DNA of 64,000 bases from Haematobia irritans (lineage: Eukaryota; Arthropoda; Insecta; Diptera; Muscidae). The DNA lies in the NCBI RefSeq assembly GCF_050003625.1, contig NC_134401.1, positions 93,350,852-93,414,851 of the forward strand, in the 5' to 3' direction. Below the pieces are notes generated by a model. It was not told the origin of the DNA. It ran no database searches and worked only from the letters and a program-made list of their open reading frames with translations. Within the stretch, counting starts at the first letter, position 1. Each line of letters starts with the position of its first letter. A program made the translations under genes and the position numbers. Positions 24,233 to 34,423 of this stretch are shown here, piece after piece.

Positions 24233-25139
24233 CACGCAAAGAAAAAAAAAACGTTCGGAAAACGTGTACCGAAAACGTTTTTCTTTTGTTAGAATTTTTT
24301 GAATTGCTTCGAAAATTTTAAACTTTTATCACCAAAAAAAATCGCTTGTTACAAAATTTTTATTTTTTCAATAAAAAAAGTTATTTTTGAAACAACAACA
24401 CAGTCCATTTCTGACTTTAGGTCTTTAATAAGACACATTTTACAGTTCAAAATTTAATGTACCACAATGTAATGTTGAACATTTTTTCGGAATCTTCCGA
24501 ACATATCTGGAATATATGTACAAAAAAAAAACCAAAAAAAAAAACTTTGGTCGAAGCAGGGATCGAACCCACGACCCTTGGAATGCAAGTCGGACGTAGC
24601 AAGAACTGCACCACGGTGCCACACTAAATGTTTGTTTCTGTTAAATAAACTTTGTTTATTCGGTTCGTGGGCGCCGCAAGCTATGCTATATAAATATAAC
24701 TTATATGGATATTTATCTATTGATGACCATAACAGGTACATAGCTCAGTGGTTAGTGTGTTGGCTTACAAAGTGCATGGTCCGCGGTTCGATTCTCCGTC
24801 CAGGCGAAAGGTAAAAAAAGTTTAAAAATTTATAAATTCGTATAATTTCTTCTACATTGTTGGTATTACAGGAAAAGGTGTTAAGAACAAAAAAACATCG
24901 TGGATGTCAGAAAGATGTGAGAGAAAATGCAATTAGCAGGAAAACAATGTTTTTTTTTTTTTTGAGTTTATCCTTATGAAATTGTTGTGTTTTTACATCC
25001 TGGAAAAGAATAAACGTTTATCACAAAAAGTATATACTTTTCTCCCAAATACACTTCCTTACAGCGAAAAGCAAATGAGAAACGAACTTTGTTTTTGTCT
25101 AAAATTTCGTTTGGGAGGAAAGAATTATTTTTTTGCATG
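24233..25139 (+). mobile_element. 907-bp TA-flanked element with divergent tRNA-like promoters
   Basis: The boundaries are set by the host Helentron-like repeat, which reads ...GTGTAAG-TA before and TA-TATGGTCTC after the insert. Intact units read TTAGTATATGGTCTC, so the insert is flanked by a TA duplication (24231-24232, 25140-25141). Termini are CACGCAAAGAAAAAAAAAAC and, inverted, CATGCAAAAAAATAATTC, which form an imperfect short TIR. Inside are two tRNA-like segments. One is on the minus strand at about 24545-24622 (B box GGTTCGATCC, then CTGCTTCGACC). The other is on the plus strand at about 24735-24806 (A box TAGCTCAGTGG at 24741, B box GGTTCGATTCT at 24785). They are transcriptionally divergent, with ~110 bp between them. 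Confidence 0.75.
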
Positions 25140-25675
25140 TATATGGTCTCTAACAACCATGCCAGAATTGGTCCATATCGGACAATAATTATATATAGCT
25201 CCATATAAGCCGATCCCCAGATTTAACCTCCGGAGCCTCCTGAAGGAGCAAAATTCATCCGATCCGGTAGAAATTTGGTACATTTCGCTAGTGTATGGCC
25301 GATAACAACCATGCCAAATTTGCTCCGTATCGATGTATATTATATGTGGCCTCCAAATAAACCGATCCCCAATCACAGAAAATCACGATTGCCACTCGAG
25401 CCAAAAATATTCTACCAAAATTTTATTGCCATAGAAAATTTTGTCAAAATTTTATATTTCTATAGAAAATTTTGTCAAAATTTTATTTCTATAGAAAATT
25501 TTGTCAGAATTTGATTTCTGTAGAAAATTTTGTCAAAATGTTATTTCTATAGAAAATTTATGAAGCATTTCATAGTTGGAGAGGAATATTTTGCAAAATC
25601 TTCCAAATTAACAAGAATTCTACCAATCTACCAAACAATAAAAAATCTGACATTTTTTGTAGACTCGGGTTCATA

Positions 25676-26072
25676 CCCAGCAAAGAATACTTCAGCAGTA
25701 AGAGTTTAGTTGCGCTTTTTGGTATACAATAAAGTAGGCAGTGCATCCACACTGCATGAATCGGTGGCAATAACGTAAATGAGTAATCGAACTAGTTTAT
25801 GATCATTCGTTTACGTTACTGCATCCAATTCGTGTAGTATAGATGCATGAAAGGTTGTGCTGTTCACGCCAACAATGCTATACGCAAGATTATATATCAC
25901 TTCTGGGCAATATTTCTATTAAAATGAGCAATTATATCAGCGCTATGTAGAAGCTGCTCTAAATCGGGACATCGCCCACAAAAATCAGCGATTATTCGGT
26001 TGTTTTGTAAGCAGTTGGTACTGCCTCTCTCCCTTAGAATCCTGCTGAAATAGTGCTCCATTTTTTGCTGGG
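25676..26072 (+). mobile_element. TIR element family C, intact copy
   Basis: A 397-bp element with termini CCCAGCAAAGAATACTTCAG and, inverted, CCCAGCAAAAAATGGAGCAC, flanked by TA at 25674-25675 and 26073-26074. It carries GTAAGAGTTTAGTTGCGCTT and GTTTATGATCATTCGTTTAC, which also appear on both sides of the insertion in the copy at 16960-17850. It has no coding capacity. Confidence 0.8.
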
Positions 26073-26392
26073 TAATTATATATAGCCCCCATATAAAGCG
26101 ACCCCCATATTTCAAATCTGGCTCTATAATTACAGCACAAAAGTTCATAACGGTTCGTAATTATTTCTTCCCTATATATATATATATATCGGTCAAGAAC
26201 TGAATATATACGTATCTAATCGACCTTTCTTTTGTCTACTATATATCCCGCATGGACTAACTTACAATTTAGAAGATTATGTTAAGAAGTAATTTAATTG
26301 TGGATGACCGTCTTTAGTAGAAGTTTCTATGCAATCCATGGTGGAGGGGGTACATAAGATTCGGCCTGGCCGAAATTACGGACGTACATAAC

Positions 26393-27721
26393 ATATATAC
26401 ATATAAATTAAATTTTACTTTATTTACAATTATTAGAATTTATATGATAAACATAGTACCAAAAAATAATATACTATTAAAATAAATTAATATTATAGTA
26501 TTAAATATATAATATTGGATTACAATAAATGTGTGCAAATATTATAGAAAAGCAGTTCACATATGCATTTACATGTATGTACGGATTGTGCCATACTTTG
26601 TTGGTAAATGTGCGTGTCTGCGTATCTCTGATTGTGTGTGAGTATAGTTCAAGTGTCTGCTAGGTAATTGTAATTGCTGTAATTAAGTTTTCATTTGGCG
26701 TTGTAATTAATTACAGACCATTCTTTTCAGTGTCTGTCTGTCTGTCTGTATGTTTGTCTATCTGTCTAGTGGTCTGGATCAGTGGTCTCTGTATACGTCC
26801 ATTGAATTTTGTGCTTTTATTTTAGGTTTAATGTTTTCAATTTGCAAGTATATTTTATTTTAGAGGTCTTAAATAATGATAATATATGCAATATATGTAT
26901 TCTTATGTATTGCATAGATATAGACAAATGTATGCCTTTACACGCTTATATTCATTCCATGGCAGTAGAGCGATCTTTTCATTTTCATTATTGAATACTT
27001 GATAACTAACATACACTCACTGCTCCATCCTGGAGTTTTAATTGTCCATTAGTAATAACATTTACACATGTTTTGAAGCTCTGATGGCTAATGATGGCCA
27101 ACCTTGATATGGAATTATGACTACAGATAATAAATTTTGAAGCCGGCTTATATTTTACAAATACACGAAAGTATATGCAGTATTGCACTAACTAACCATT
27201 ACTGGTGTTAGTAGTTTGTGGAGTTATATCTTCGAACAACTTAATTTGATAAAAAAAAAACAACATGAAGAGAATCATTATGAAGTGCGACTATGACGAA
27301 TGAGGAACATTATAAAGACATTTTCTTGATAAAAGAGAAAACTAATAGCTTTCATTAAAAATTTTAATGATATTAAAAATTTTATTTAAAAAAATTTTAA
27401 TCCAGAGAAATATAGATGAAAATAGAACATAAATTTATAAATATATAGAATATACATTTATATATATAAAGTAAACTAAGATATACTGAAGATGATCGAT
27501 AATGATATAAATAAAGTTATAATATTCCATTTAAATTTAAATACAAAAAAAAAATTTTTAATTACAAAATAATTGTTCCAATTTAATTTTTTAATTGCCA
27601 CAAAGATGCTAACATCAATCACAGAATTAATAAGACATTTTTAATTTTTTTTTATAGATTCAGTTATAAAATAATTAATTTTAATTTTTTTTAATTTTAA
27701 TAAATTAGTTAATTGAGGCTA
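26393..27721. other. Intronic AT-rich DNA with a GTCT microsatellite
   Basis: No gene seen. A (GTCT)n-like run with GTAT and CTAT variants lies at 26733-26768. The rest is AT-rich with moderately complex sequence near 26.7-27.2 kb. Confidence 0.55.
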
Positions 27722-28249
27722 CACAGAAAAAAATATCACCAAAATATTTCCAATTAAAAAGTTAATTGAAGTTGAAAATTTTTTCAATTAATAAATTAAT
27801 TGGTACAATTAACTTTTTAATCAAGATAGAAACATTAAGTTAATTTAGTCAATGATTGAAAATTTTAAAATTTTTAATTAAAAAGTTAATTGATACAATT
27901 AACTTTTAATCAAATTCGGAAGACTAAGTCAGTTATAAAAGTGATTAAATTTTTGATTAATTTTTTTTTCAAACAATCAATTGTTAATCCAACTAAAAAT
28001 TCTAAGCCAATTCAGAATGTAATTGAAAATAGTTTTGCAATCAACATCAATTAAGTTTTTAATTGAATCAATTAAAAACTTAATTGAAATTTGGTAATGA
28101 AATCAATTAATTTTTTAATCAAGAATTTTTTCTATGCCCAATTAAAACTGTGATTGATACTATCATTTTCGTGATTGAAGACATTTCAATTAAAAAATTA
28201 ATTGGATCAATTAATTTCGTGATTGAATCAGAAAAAAATTTTTTGTGTG
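27722..28249 (+). mobile_element. TIR element family A, intact copy
   Basis: A 528-bp element flanked by TA (27720-27721 and 28250-28251). Its left end is CACAGAAAAAAATATCACC and its right end, inverted, is CACACAAAAAATTTTTTTCT. The interior consists largely of AATTAATTG/CAATTAATT palindromic blocks, which would allow extensive secondary structure. It is the reference copy for 5772-6061 and 34424-37074. Confidence 0.8.
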
Positions 28250-28250
28250 T

Positions 28251-29010
28251 ACCAATTATTTATTTAACTTTTAATTGTTTTAATTAAAAAATATTTAGTT
28301 AAAAATTTTCTAGTAATTTTATTAGAGCATTTTCTTATATGTTTTCAATCAATTTATAGAATTTAATTATTTTCCAAGTTTTCAATTATATTTTTAATTG
28401 GGAATATATTATAATTTATATAAAATATTATTTGTGATAATTAATATTTTAATTAAAACATAAACATTCAATAATTTTCAATAATTTTCTCAACAGGCTT
28501 TATTTTTTATTTAATTTAATTAATTATTTAACTAATTATTAATAAATTATTTAATTGAGGCTACCAATTATTTATTTAAATTTTAATTGTTTTAATTAAA
28601 AAATATTTAGTTAAAAATTTTCTTGTAATTTTATTAGAGCATTTCTTATGTGTTTTCAATCAATTTACAGAATTTAATTATTTTCCTAGTTTTCAATTAT
28701 ATTTTTAATTGGGAATATATTATTATTTAATTAAAATATTATGTGTGACAATTAAATATTTAGTTAAAAATTTTCTTGTAATTTTATTAGAGCATTGTCT
28801 TATATGGTTTCAATCAATTTATAGAATTTAATTATTTTCCAAGTTTTCAATTATATTTTTAATTGGGAATATATTATAATTTATATAAAATATTATTTGT
28901 GATAATTAATATTTTAATTAAAACGTAAACATTCAATAATTTTCAATAATTTTCTCAACTGGCTTTATTTTTTATTTAATTTGATTAAAAATTTAATTGT
29001 ATCATTTAGA
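28251..29010 (+). repeat. Three-copy AT-rich tandem duplication
   Basis: The blocks AATATTTAGTTAAAAATTTT, GTAATTTTATTAGAGCAT and TTTTAATTGGGAATATATTA recur in the same order in three consecutive segments (about 28251-28560, 28564-28755 and 28756-29010). The second copy is shorter and lacks the AAACATTCAATAATTTTC part that the first and third share. Confidence 0.8.
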
Positions 29011-29446
29011 CTACGTTATCAGTTTCAAGCAAAAAAAAAATAAATAAATAATATGAAATAAATTAAGTAATTAAACAAAAAAATCAAAAATTAGACTAAA
29101 TTTATAAAAATTGAAAAAACACAATCAAACAAAAATGGATACACATCGCGTATCCACTTTATACAAAGCATGGTCGCTGAGTGCATTACAGATAAAACAT
29201 ACTATGAAATAGAAACAAGAAAAATATGGTATACCAGTTTATGCTTTTATTTAACTAAAACAATTTAAATTTGAAAAAAAATAATAAACTGAATAAAAAA
29301 ATATATCAAATAAAAATCTTAATTCAATTGTATCTAATAAAGAAAAATGAAATTCGATTAAACTAAAAAATAATTAAATTAATTAATTAAATAAAATCAA
29401 ATTAAATTTAAATTAATGGAAATTTAAATAAAAAAAGAGATTAAAG

Positions 29447-29986
29447 AATATAATATAAATTAAACACATTTAAATTAGGCTAAATTATTTTAAAATTACA
29501 TAAAAATTAAATTAACTAAATATTCAATTAATTAGAGTTAAATAAATAATTAGAGTAGTAAAATCTAATTGAATTAAATTAAATGAATAAATTAAGTAAA
29601 AATAAAAGCAAAACTATATTGAGTTTAATTAAATAAAATTAAATAAAAATTTTATGAAATTTCATAATTTAGTTTAAATTAAATTAAACCAAATAGCATT
29701 AAATTAAATTAAATTAGAATATAATATAAATTAAACACATTTAAATTAGGCTAAATTATTTTAAAATTACATAAAAATTAAATTAACTAAGTATTCAATT
29801 AATTAGAGTTAAATAAATAATTAGATTAATAAAATCTAATTGAATTAAATTAAATGAATAAATTAATTAAAAATAAAAGCAAAACTAAATTGAATTTAAT
29901 TAAATAAAATTAAGTAAAAAATTAATGAAATTTCATAATTTAGTTTAAATTAAATTAAACTAAATAGCATTAAATTAAATTAAATT
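29447..29986 (+). repeat. Two-copy ~270-bp AT-rich tandem duplication
   Basis: The segment from AATATAATATAAATTAAACA to AATAGCATTAAATTAAATTA (about 29447-29716) is repeated almost exactly at about 29717-29986. Only scattered substitutions separate the copies, so the duplication is recent compared with others in this window. The content is almost wholly A/T. Confidence 0.85.
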
Positions 29987-30334
29987 TAGAAAAAAATACA
30001 AACACAAATAGTTTTTAGGGTATATTTAGCATTTTTATATTTTTCTGTTTTAACGATTTCATAAGGTAAATTGATAACACTTCAAATGAATTTAAAATTA
30101 ACAGAAATTTGCATTAAATCAACTTGATGAGAGTAAATAATAAAAACGGAATATTCTTAAATTAAGTTAAATTTATAAAACTAAATTAAGTTAAACAAAT
30201 TAGATTATGTAAACATTAAATTAAATTATATTTACTTAAACCAAAAATATTTAACTAAAATTTACACCAATATTTTTATAGTTTTTCTATGATGCCTTAA
30301 TTTCCAAATTTTTTACCTTCTTCTCCCTTTTTAG
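29987..30334. other. 3' end of Dll intron before homeobox exon
   Basis: AT-rich sequence ending in the pyrimidine-rich tract CCTTCTTCTCCCTTTTTAG (30316-30334). No repeat recognised. Confidence 0.7.
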
Positions 30335-30346
30335 ATTTCTCAGATT
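30331..30346 (+). promoter_or_regulatory. Dll: Tandem splice acceptor (9 nt apart) at homeobox exon
   Basis: Two AG dinucleotides follow the pyrimidine tract: TTAG ending at 30334 and CTCAG ending at 30343. Both keep the frame with the upstream exon and both restore an Asp codon. The first gives D-F-S-D-F-S-I-S-D and the second D-F-S-I-S-D. The Drosophila linker I recall matches the shorter form. Use of either site would add or omit three residues upstream of the homeodomain; which is used cannot be told from sequence. Confidence 0.75.
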
Positions 30347-30537
30347 TTTCCATATCGGACAAATGCGAAGATTCCGGCCTACGTGTTAATGGTAAAGGCA
30401 AGAAAATGCGCAAACCCCGCACCATATACAGTTCACTGCAATTGCAGCAATTAAATCGTCGTTTCCAGCGTACACAGTACTTGGCCTTACCAGAACGTGC
30501 AGAATTAGCGGCGAGTCTGGGTCTGACTCAAACACAG
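30335..30537 (+). CDS. Dll: Distal-less exon with homeodomain residues 1-44
   Basis: This exon encodes the linker and first three-quarters of the Distal-less homeodomain. It starts at 30335 (or 30344, see the tandem-acceptor entry), completes the split Asp codon begun at 18584, and reads 67 codons to CAG, followed by donor GTTAGT at 30538. The linker has [19 protein letters not shown]. The homeodomain follows, from [20 protein letters not shown] (N-terminal arm with Arg5, helix 1 with Leu16 and Phe20) through helix 2 and LGLTQTQ, ending at residue 44. The recognition helix (residues 45-60, WFQNR) must lie in a later exon. This phase-0 break between residues 44 and 45 is the conserved intron position in Dll/Dlx genes. 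No recognition-helix exon was found in the remaining 33 kb. Confidence 0.98.
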
Positions 30538-31444
30538 GTTAGTTTCATTTCTATTTTTTTTGCATTTTTCTCTTGTCCATCTGACCTTTCATATGGAATC
30601 TAATCGAGAAATTTCCAATCACAACGGAAATCGAAAGATCGATACGTTATTGTTAGTAAACCCTTTTGTTATAGTTTCTAATGTCAAGATAAAATTGTTA
30701 TATGCCAATTGTTTATGGTCATATAAATGTTTTTGTCAATTTAATCGATTGCGAGGAGAATAAAAAGTGAATTTAGTTCATTGAATTTTTAATATGAATC
30801 GATATGAATATGGATTAGTATGATGGCAATTAAAGTAGTTAATTTTTTAATGAGATAGTTTTTTTTTTTTTATATAAATTAGAATTTACAATTCTTTTAC
30901 AATGATTGCAAATTAATTTTATTTCATGTTTATTCATAAGGGTCTTGAATGAATATTGAATAATTGATTGATTTTGTGTAAAATGTTAGAAATTTGGAAA
31001 AATAAAATAAATGCAAAATTAATTAAAATTAATACAAATACCTCAATAGTCTTAAGATATTTAAAACTTAACGGGTGTAACTTTTTGATTGATGACCTTG
31101 AATGGTCAATTTATTTTTTAGATCTTTTATTAGGACTGTTTTCTTTTTGCACTGGATGCAACATTTGTATGGACTATCCAGAACATCGTTGCACTGGTGT
31201 TCTATGCGGAATATCTCATCAATGCAAGTCGCATCGATATTGCCAGATTGTATTTTGATAAAGTGACGCTTCATCGATTCACAACAGCAATTTATTGTGA
31301 CTAATTTATTGAAAAACATGAAATTCAAAGTGGTGCAGTGCCATAAATAATCGCAGCATATTTATTACTAATTGGAGCATTTCATACATTAAAAATTCAA
31401 GATTGCACTTCTATTCTATGATTGTTTTTAAACAGCTGATGACA

Positions 31445-31993
31445 GTGTTGCATATTTTTGAAGATGTCCTGGATAAGCGAGTACTTTTAGGGTATCCAGT
31501 GCTAAAAGAAAACAGCCCTGTTCTTAACTTTGTAGTTGGGTACAGTACCAAAATATACCCGTCTCCTGATTTTACATCTTAAAATTATAGAAATTATAGT
31601 TGAGATAGGAATCTAATTTTTTTATAGTAAATCGAGGCACTATTACCATTATTTCCCTGGCTTTTGTCCCCCAAAATCCCCAATAAATTTTTGTCAAGTT
31701 TTGGGAAAAAAGGAATAGACTCTGCTGTAGAAAATCCGTTAAAATCTAAAAATTTGAAAAAATATGAAATTTTTGTTAAGCCAGTTTACGAGTTACCGAA
31801 GACGGGTGTTCAAAATATCATCCGGTACAAGCCCTCATTAGCATGAATTTTGGATATAAAGTCATCAAATATTTATCTTGGACTTGGACTTGCATTCTAA
31901 ATGCTCGAGAACTAAAACTGAGAGTTCCAAATCAAAAAGTTCTCCTATAAATATCCCAGATTTAGGGGAAAATCCCCAATACTGGCAACACTG
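31445..31993. mobile_element. Possible TIR element with CAGTGTTGC ends
   Basis: CAGTGTTGCATATTTTTGAA starts near 31445 and GGCAACACTG ends near 31993, so the termini form a short inverted repeat (CAGTGTTGC). The right end, inverted, reads CAGTGTTGCCAGTATTGGGG and resembles the start of the nested segment at about 11010. No target duplication is clear. It could be a degraded DNA element; boundaries are tentative. Confidence 0.45.
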
Positions 31994-32055
31994 AATCGCG
32001 GTTTAATATCGTATGTTCAGAATTTTTCCTAGCTGAAGTTGGAATATGGAATGGT

Positions 32056-32463
32056 GTACACTGAAAAAAATATTGACCTAATATGGAATGCTAAGGACAA
32101 AATTCTTTAAAATAATTACATTCTAATTAAAAGAAAGTTTATAATCCTTACTTCAAACAGAGAATAAAAATTCGAAGAATGAGATCTGCATCCAATTTTA
32201 ATTTTATCGATCCTAGATTTAAAGCCAGAGAGGTCCGTAAAAAATTTTTTTATTTTAAAGAAGCCCCATATTTGGCTCGGAATCAATACCAATATCCTTA
32301 AAGGAAGGTCAAAATCTTTGAATCCAAGTAAAGTTTTTTTGAGTGTATTCCGTAAAAAATTTCTTTATTTTAAACAAGCCGCATATTTGGCTCGGAATCA
32401 ATACCAATATCCTTAAAGGAAGGTCAAAATCTTTGAATCCAAGTAAAGTTTTTTTTGAGTGTA
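32056..32463 (+). mobile_element. TIR element family B with duplicated right end
   Basis: The left end is ACACTGAAAAAAATATTGAC (from about 32059) and the right end is AAAGTTTTTTTGAGTGTA (to about 32347), an inverted ACACT-AAAAAAA pair. The last ~117 bases (from CCGTAAAAAATTT through GAGTGTA) are repeated in tandem at about 32349-32463 with few changes (GAAGCCCC versus CAAGCCGC), so the element has two right termini. Confidence 0.7.
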
Positions 32464-33047
32464 TTTACATTTTTGATTATGCTTTTTAAATTAGTACGAT
32501 TATAATAATACAAATCTATTTTGAAGGGTATATGTGTTTCGGTGCAGCTCAACACAGCGATATTTTAAATTCTTCTCAAAATAGAATGTTTTACGAGTTT
32601 CTTAACTTAACCAAAAGCCACCTTTTAGCATTTAAAAAACCTGCATCGACAACTAACAAACATATTGGCCGAAACAATATTTGCATGCTTCACTTAACGC
32701 CTAAGGCGTTAAATACTTAACAAACAAAAAAAACATATTAAAAAAGGAGATTGTCTTAATATAAACATATACACATTTCATGCATATATTTAAATAATAA
32801 AATAAACAACGAAACCTGCATTTTTTTGGTTTAATAAGAAAAAAAACAACAACAACCGATTGATATCTACTAGACAGCTGTCAATCTATTGCATGAAAGG
32901 AAAACAACTTGAAATAAAATTTTAGTAAATAGAAACAATTAAAAAAAAAATAAAAAAAAAATAATAATTTTAAGTTTTTTACTTTAAAATAAAATAAAGA
33001 TATATTTTGTATTAAAGTAAAAAAATTAAAAGCAAAGAAAATTATTT
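32464..33047. other. Intronic AT-rich DNA, no gene seen
   Basis: Nothing recognisable except homopolymer-rich A/T sequence. A 62-codon ORF at 32532-32720 shows no motif. Confidence 0.5.
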
Positions 33048-33302
33048 CAAATTTCTCCAAGTGTATTTAAAATTCTAATATCTCATATGGTTTTAAGACC
33101 AGACAATTTTGTGGCCACAAATGGCATGAGCCAGTCTTTTTATTTTGCTGTTATGAATTTGAAATTTCTCTAAGTGTATTTAAAATTCTAATATCTCACC
33201 TTAGGTTTTAGCTATATATATATTTTATCAAGCTAACAAGACCAGACAACTTTGTGGCCAAAAATGGCATGAGGCAGTCTTTTTATTTTGCTGTTGTAAA
33301 TT
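33048..33302 (+). repeat. Two-copy ~120-bp tandem duplication
   Basis: AATTTCTCCAAGTGTATTT + AAAATTCTAATATCTCA, followed by AAGACCAGACAATTTTGTGG and CAGTCTTTTTATTTTGCTGT, occurs at about 33048-33160 and again at 33166-33296. The second copy has ~20 extra bases (TATATATATTTTATCAAGC) between the blocks. Confidence 0.8.
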
Positions 33303-33750
33303 TGTTGATATTTTTTGTTTAGAATTTTTCCCTAGAAAACTACAGGCGATAACAATAAACAAAGGAGAGTTAAAGTACAAATACCACAACAAACCCAAAG
33401 ACATGCAAACTTAGCTATTTTTTTTGTAACTCTAAAAGCAAAGTCATATCGTGGTGGCTTTGTTAGTCAATATTTTTTAATGCTTAACCAGTTGTTTTTT
33501 TTTTGCTGTTTATTTTTTGACACGCCCCCTCGGTTTTGTGTTACTTTATTAGACAGCTTAACTTTAAAAGGAAAAATAAAAACGACAATGCCTTACAATA
33601 AAGTGAGGAAATCAATAAACCTTTATTCCTCAAACAAGAATATAAAAAGGAAAATAAAAGAAATAGTTCAACTTAATATCGTTTAAATTCTTCAGCTTAA
33701 TACACACACAGAAAAAGGACTTGGTTGATTCAAATATTAACAGCCTGTTT

Positions 33751-33883
33751 CTGTATGACGAACGAGCTCTATCGATCGACTGAAATGCACAGAAACAGCT
33801 GATTTTTGGTTATAAATTCAGCTGTTTGTCTCCATTTCAGTCGATCGATAGAGCTCGTTCGACATACAGAAACAGGCTGTTAT
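33751..33883. mobile_element. Foldback element, long perfect-looking hairpin
   Basis: The left arm starts AACAGCCTGTTTCTGTATG and contains GAGCTCTATCGATCGACTGA. The right arm contains TCAGTCGATCGATAGAGCTC and ends CAGAAACAGGCTGTT. The arms (about 50 bases each) pair almost perfectly; the only visible differences are around TGACGAACGAGC versus GCTCGTTCGACA. The spacer holds a further inverted pair, ACAGCTGA and TCAGCTGT. The structure fits a MITE/foldback element. GC content is much higher than the surroundings. Confidence 0.85.
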
Positions 33884-34423
33884 TCTATCGAACAAATTAA
33901 AAATAATCTGTTCCTTCAATGACAACGAATTTTAAATTAAATTAAATTAAATTAAATTATTATAAAATAAAATAAAAATGTAACAAAAGTAATTAAATTA
34001 TTATTTTAAAGAAATGTTTTAACTACTAAATTATGTAACTACTATAAAAAATATAATAAAATCAATTAAGTTTTTTTTTTTAATTAAATGTAATGTAAAT
34101 AAAGGTAATGTCTTTTATATTAAATTAGATTAATGTAGTTAAAATTGCTACAATACTAGAAAATATTAATTAAATGAAAAGTAATTCAATAAACATAATA
34201 TATTGTTTCATGTTAATTTAATTATTTTTTTTTTAATGAACTTTAAAATATGCCATCAATATATTTGAATTTATTTTTCTTAATGTATTTTAATAATTAA
34301 AAAATTATTTGTTAACATAATAACAATATATAATATATATACAATATATATGCTCGGGTGTCATCAGTATTTGAGGATAGATATACAGGCTTCAACACTG
34401 ACTTTTTATAATCTGTCTCAGTA

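Larger units (their letters stand above)
23573..26392 (+). mobile_element. DINE-1/Helentron-like element, family 1, interrupted
   Basis: The element starts TACACCCTCCACCATAGGAC (about 23574), then has the GACCCAATAAAGTATATAT block, GTCCGTCCGTCCGTC (23692) and ~153-bp units (23760-24230). It is interrupted by a TA-flanked element at 24233-25139, resumes with TATGGTCTCTAACAACCATG, continues through 29-bp units (25410-25560), and is interrupted again by a family-C element (25676-26072). It ends in GGTGGAGGGGGTACATAAG and a GGCCTGGCC hairpin (26363-26371). A (TA)n run lies at 26176-26188. Confidence 0.8.
18585..30334 (+). other. Dll: Dll intron between N-terminal and homeobox exons
   Basis: An 11,750-bp intron bounded by GTGAGT (18585) and TTTTTAG (30334). 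Its first ~4.5 kb (about 18.6-23.1 kb) is relatively repeat-poor and of higher complexity than the rest. Intronic cis-regulatory elements would most plausibly lie there, but I cannot identify any by eye. The remainder holds a SINE, a nested Helentron-like element, a TIR element and AT-rich tandem duplications (separate entries). Confidence 0.85.

Noticed and set aside
30406..30603. 65-codon ORF extending past the Dll donor as an alternative C-terminus
   Set aside because: The 22 codons after 30537 are intron sequence following a good GTTAGT donor at the conserved homeodomain intron position; intron retention would truncate the DNA-binding domain.
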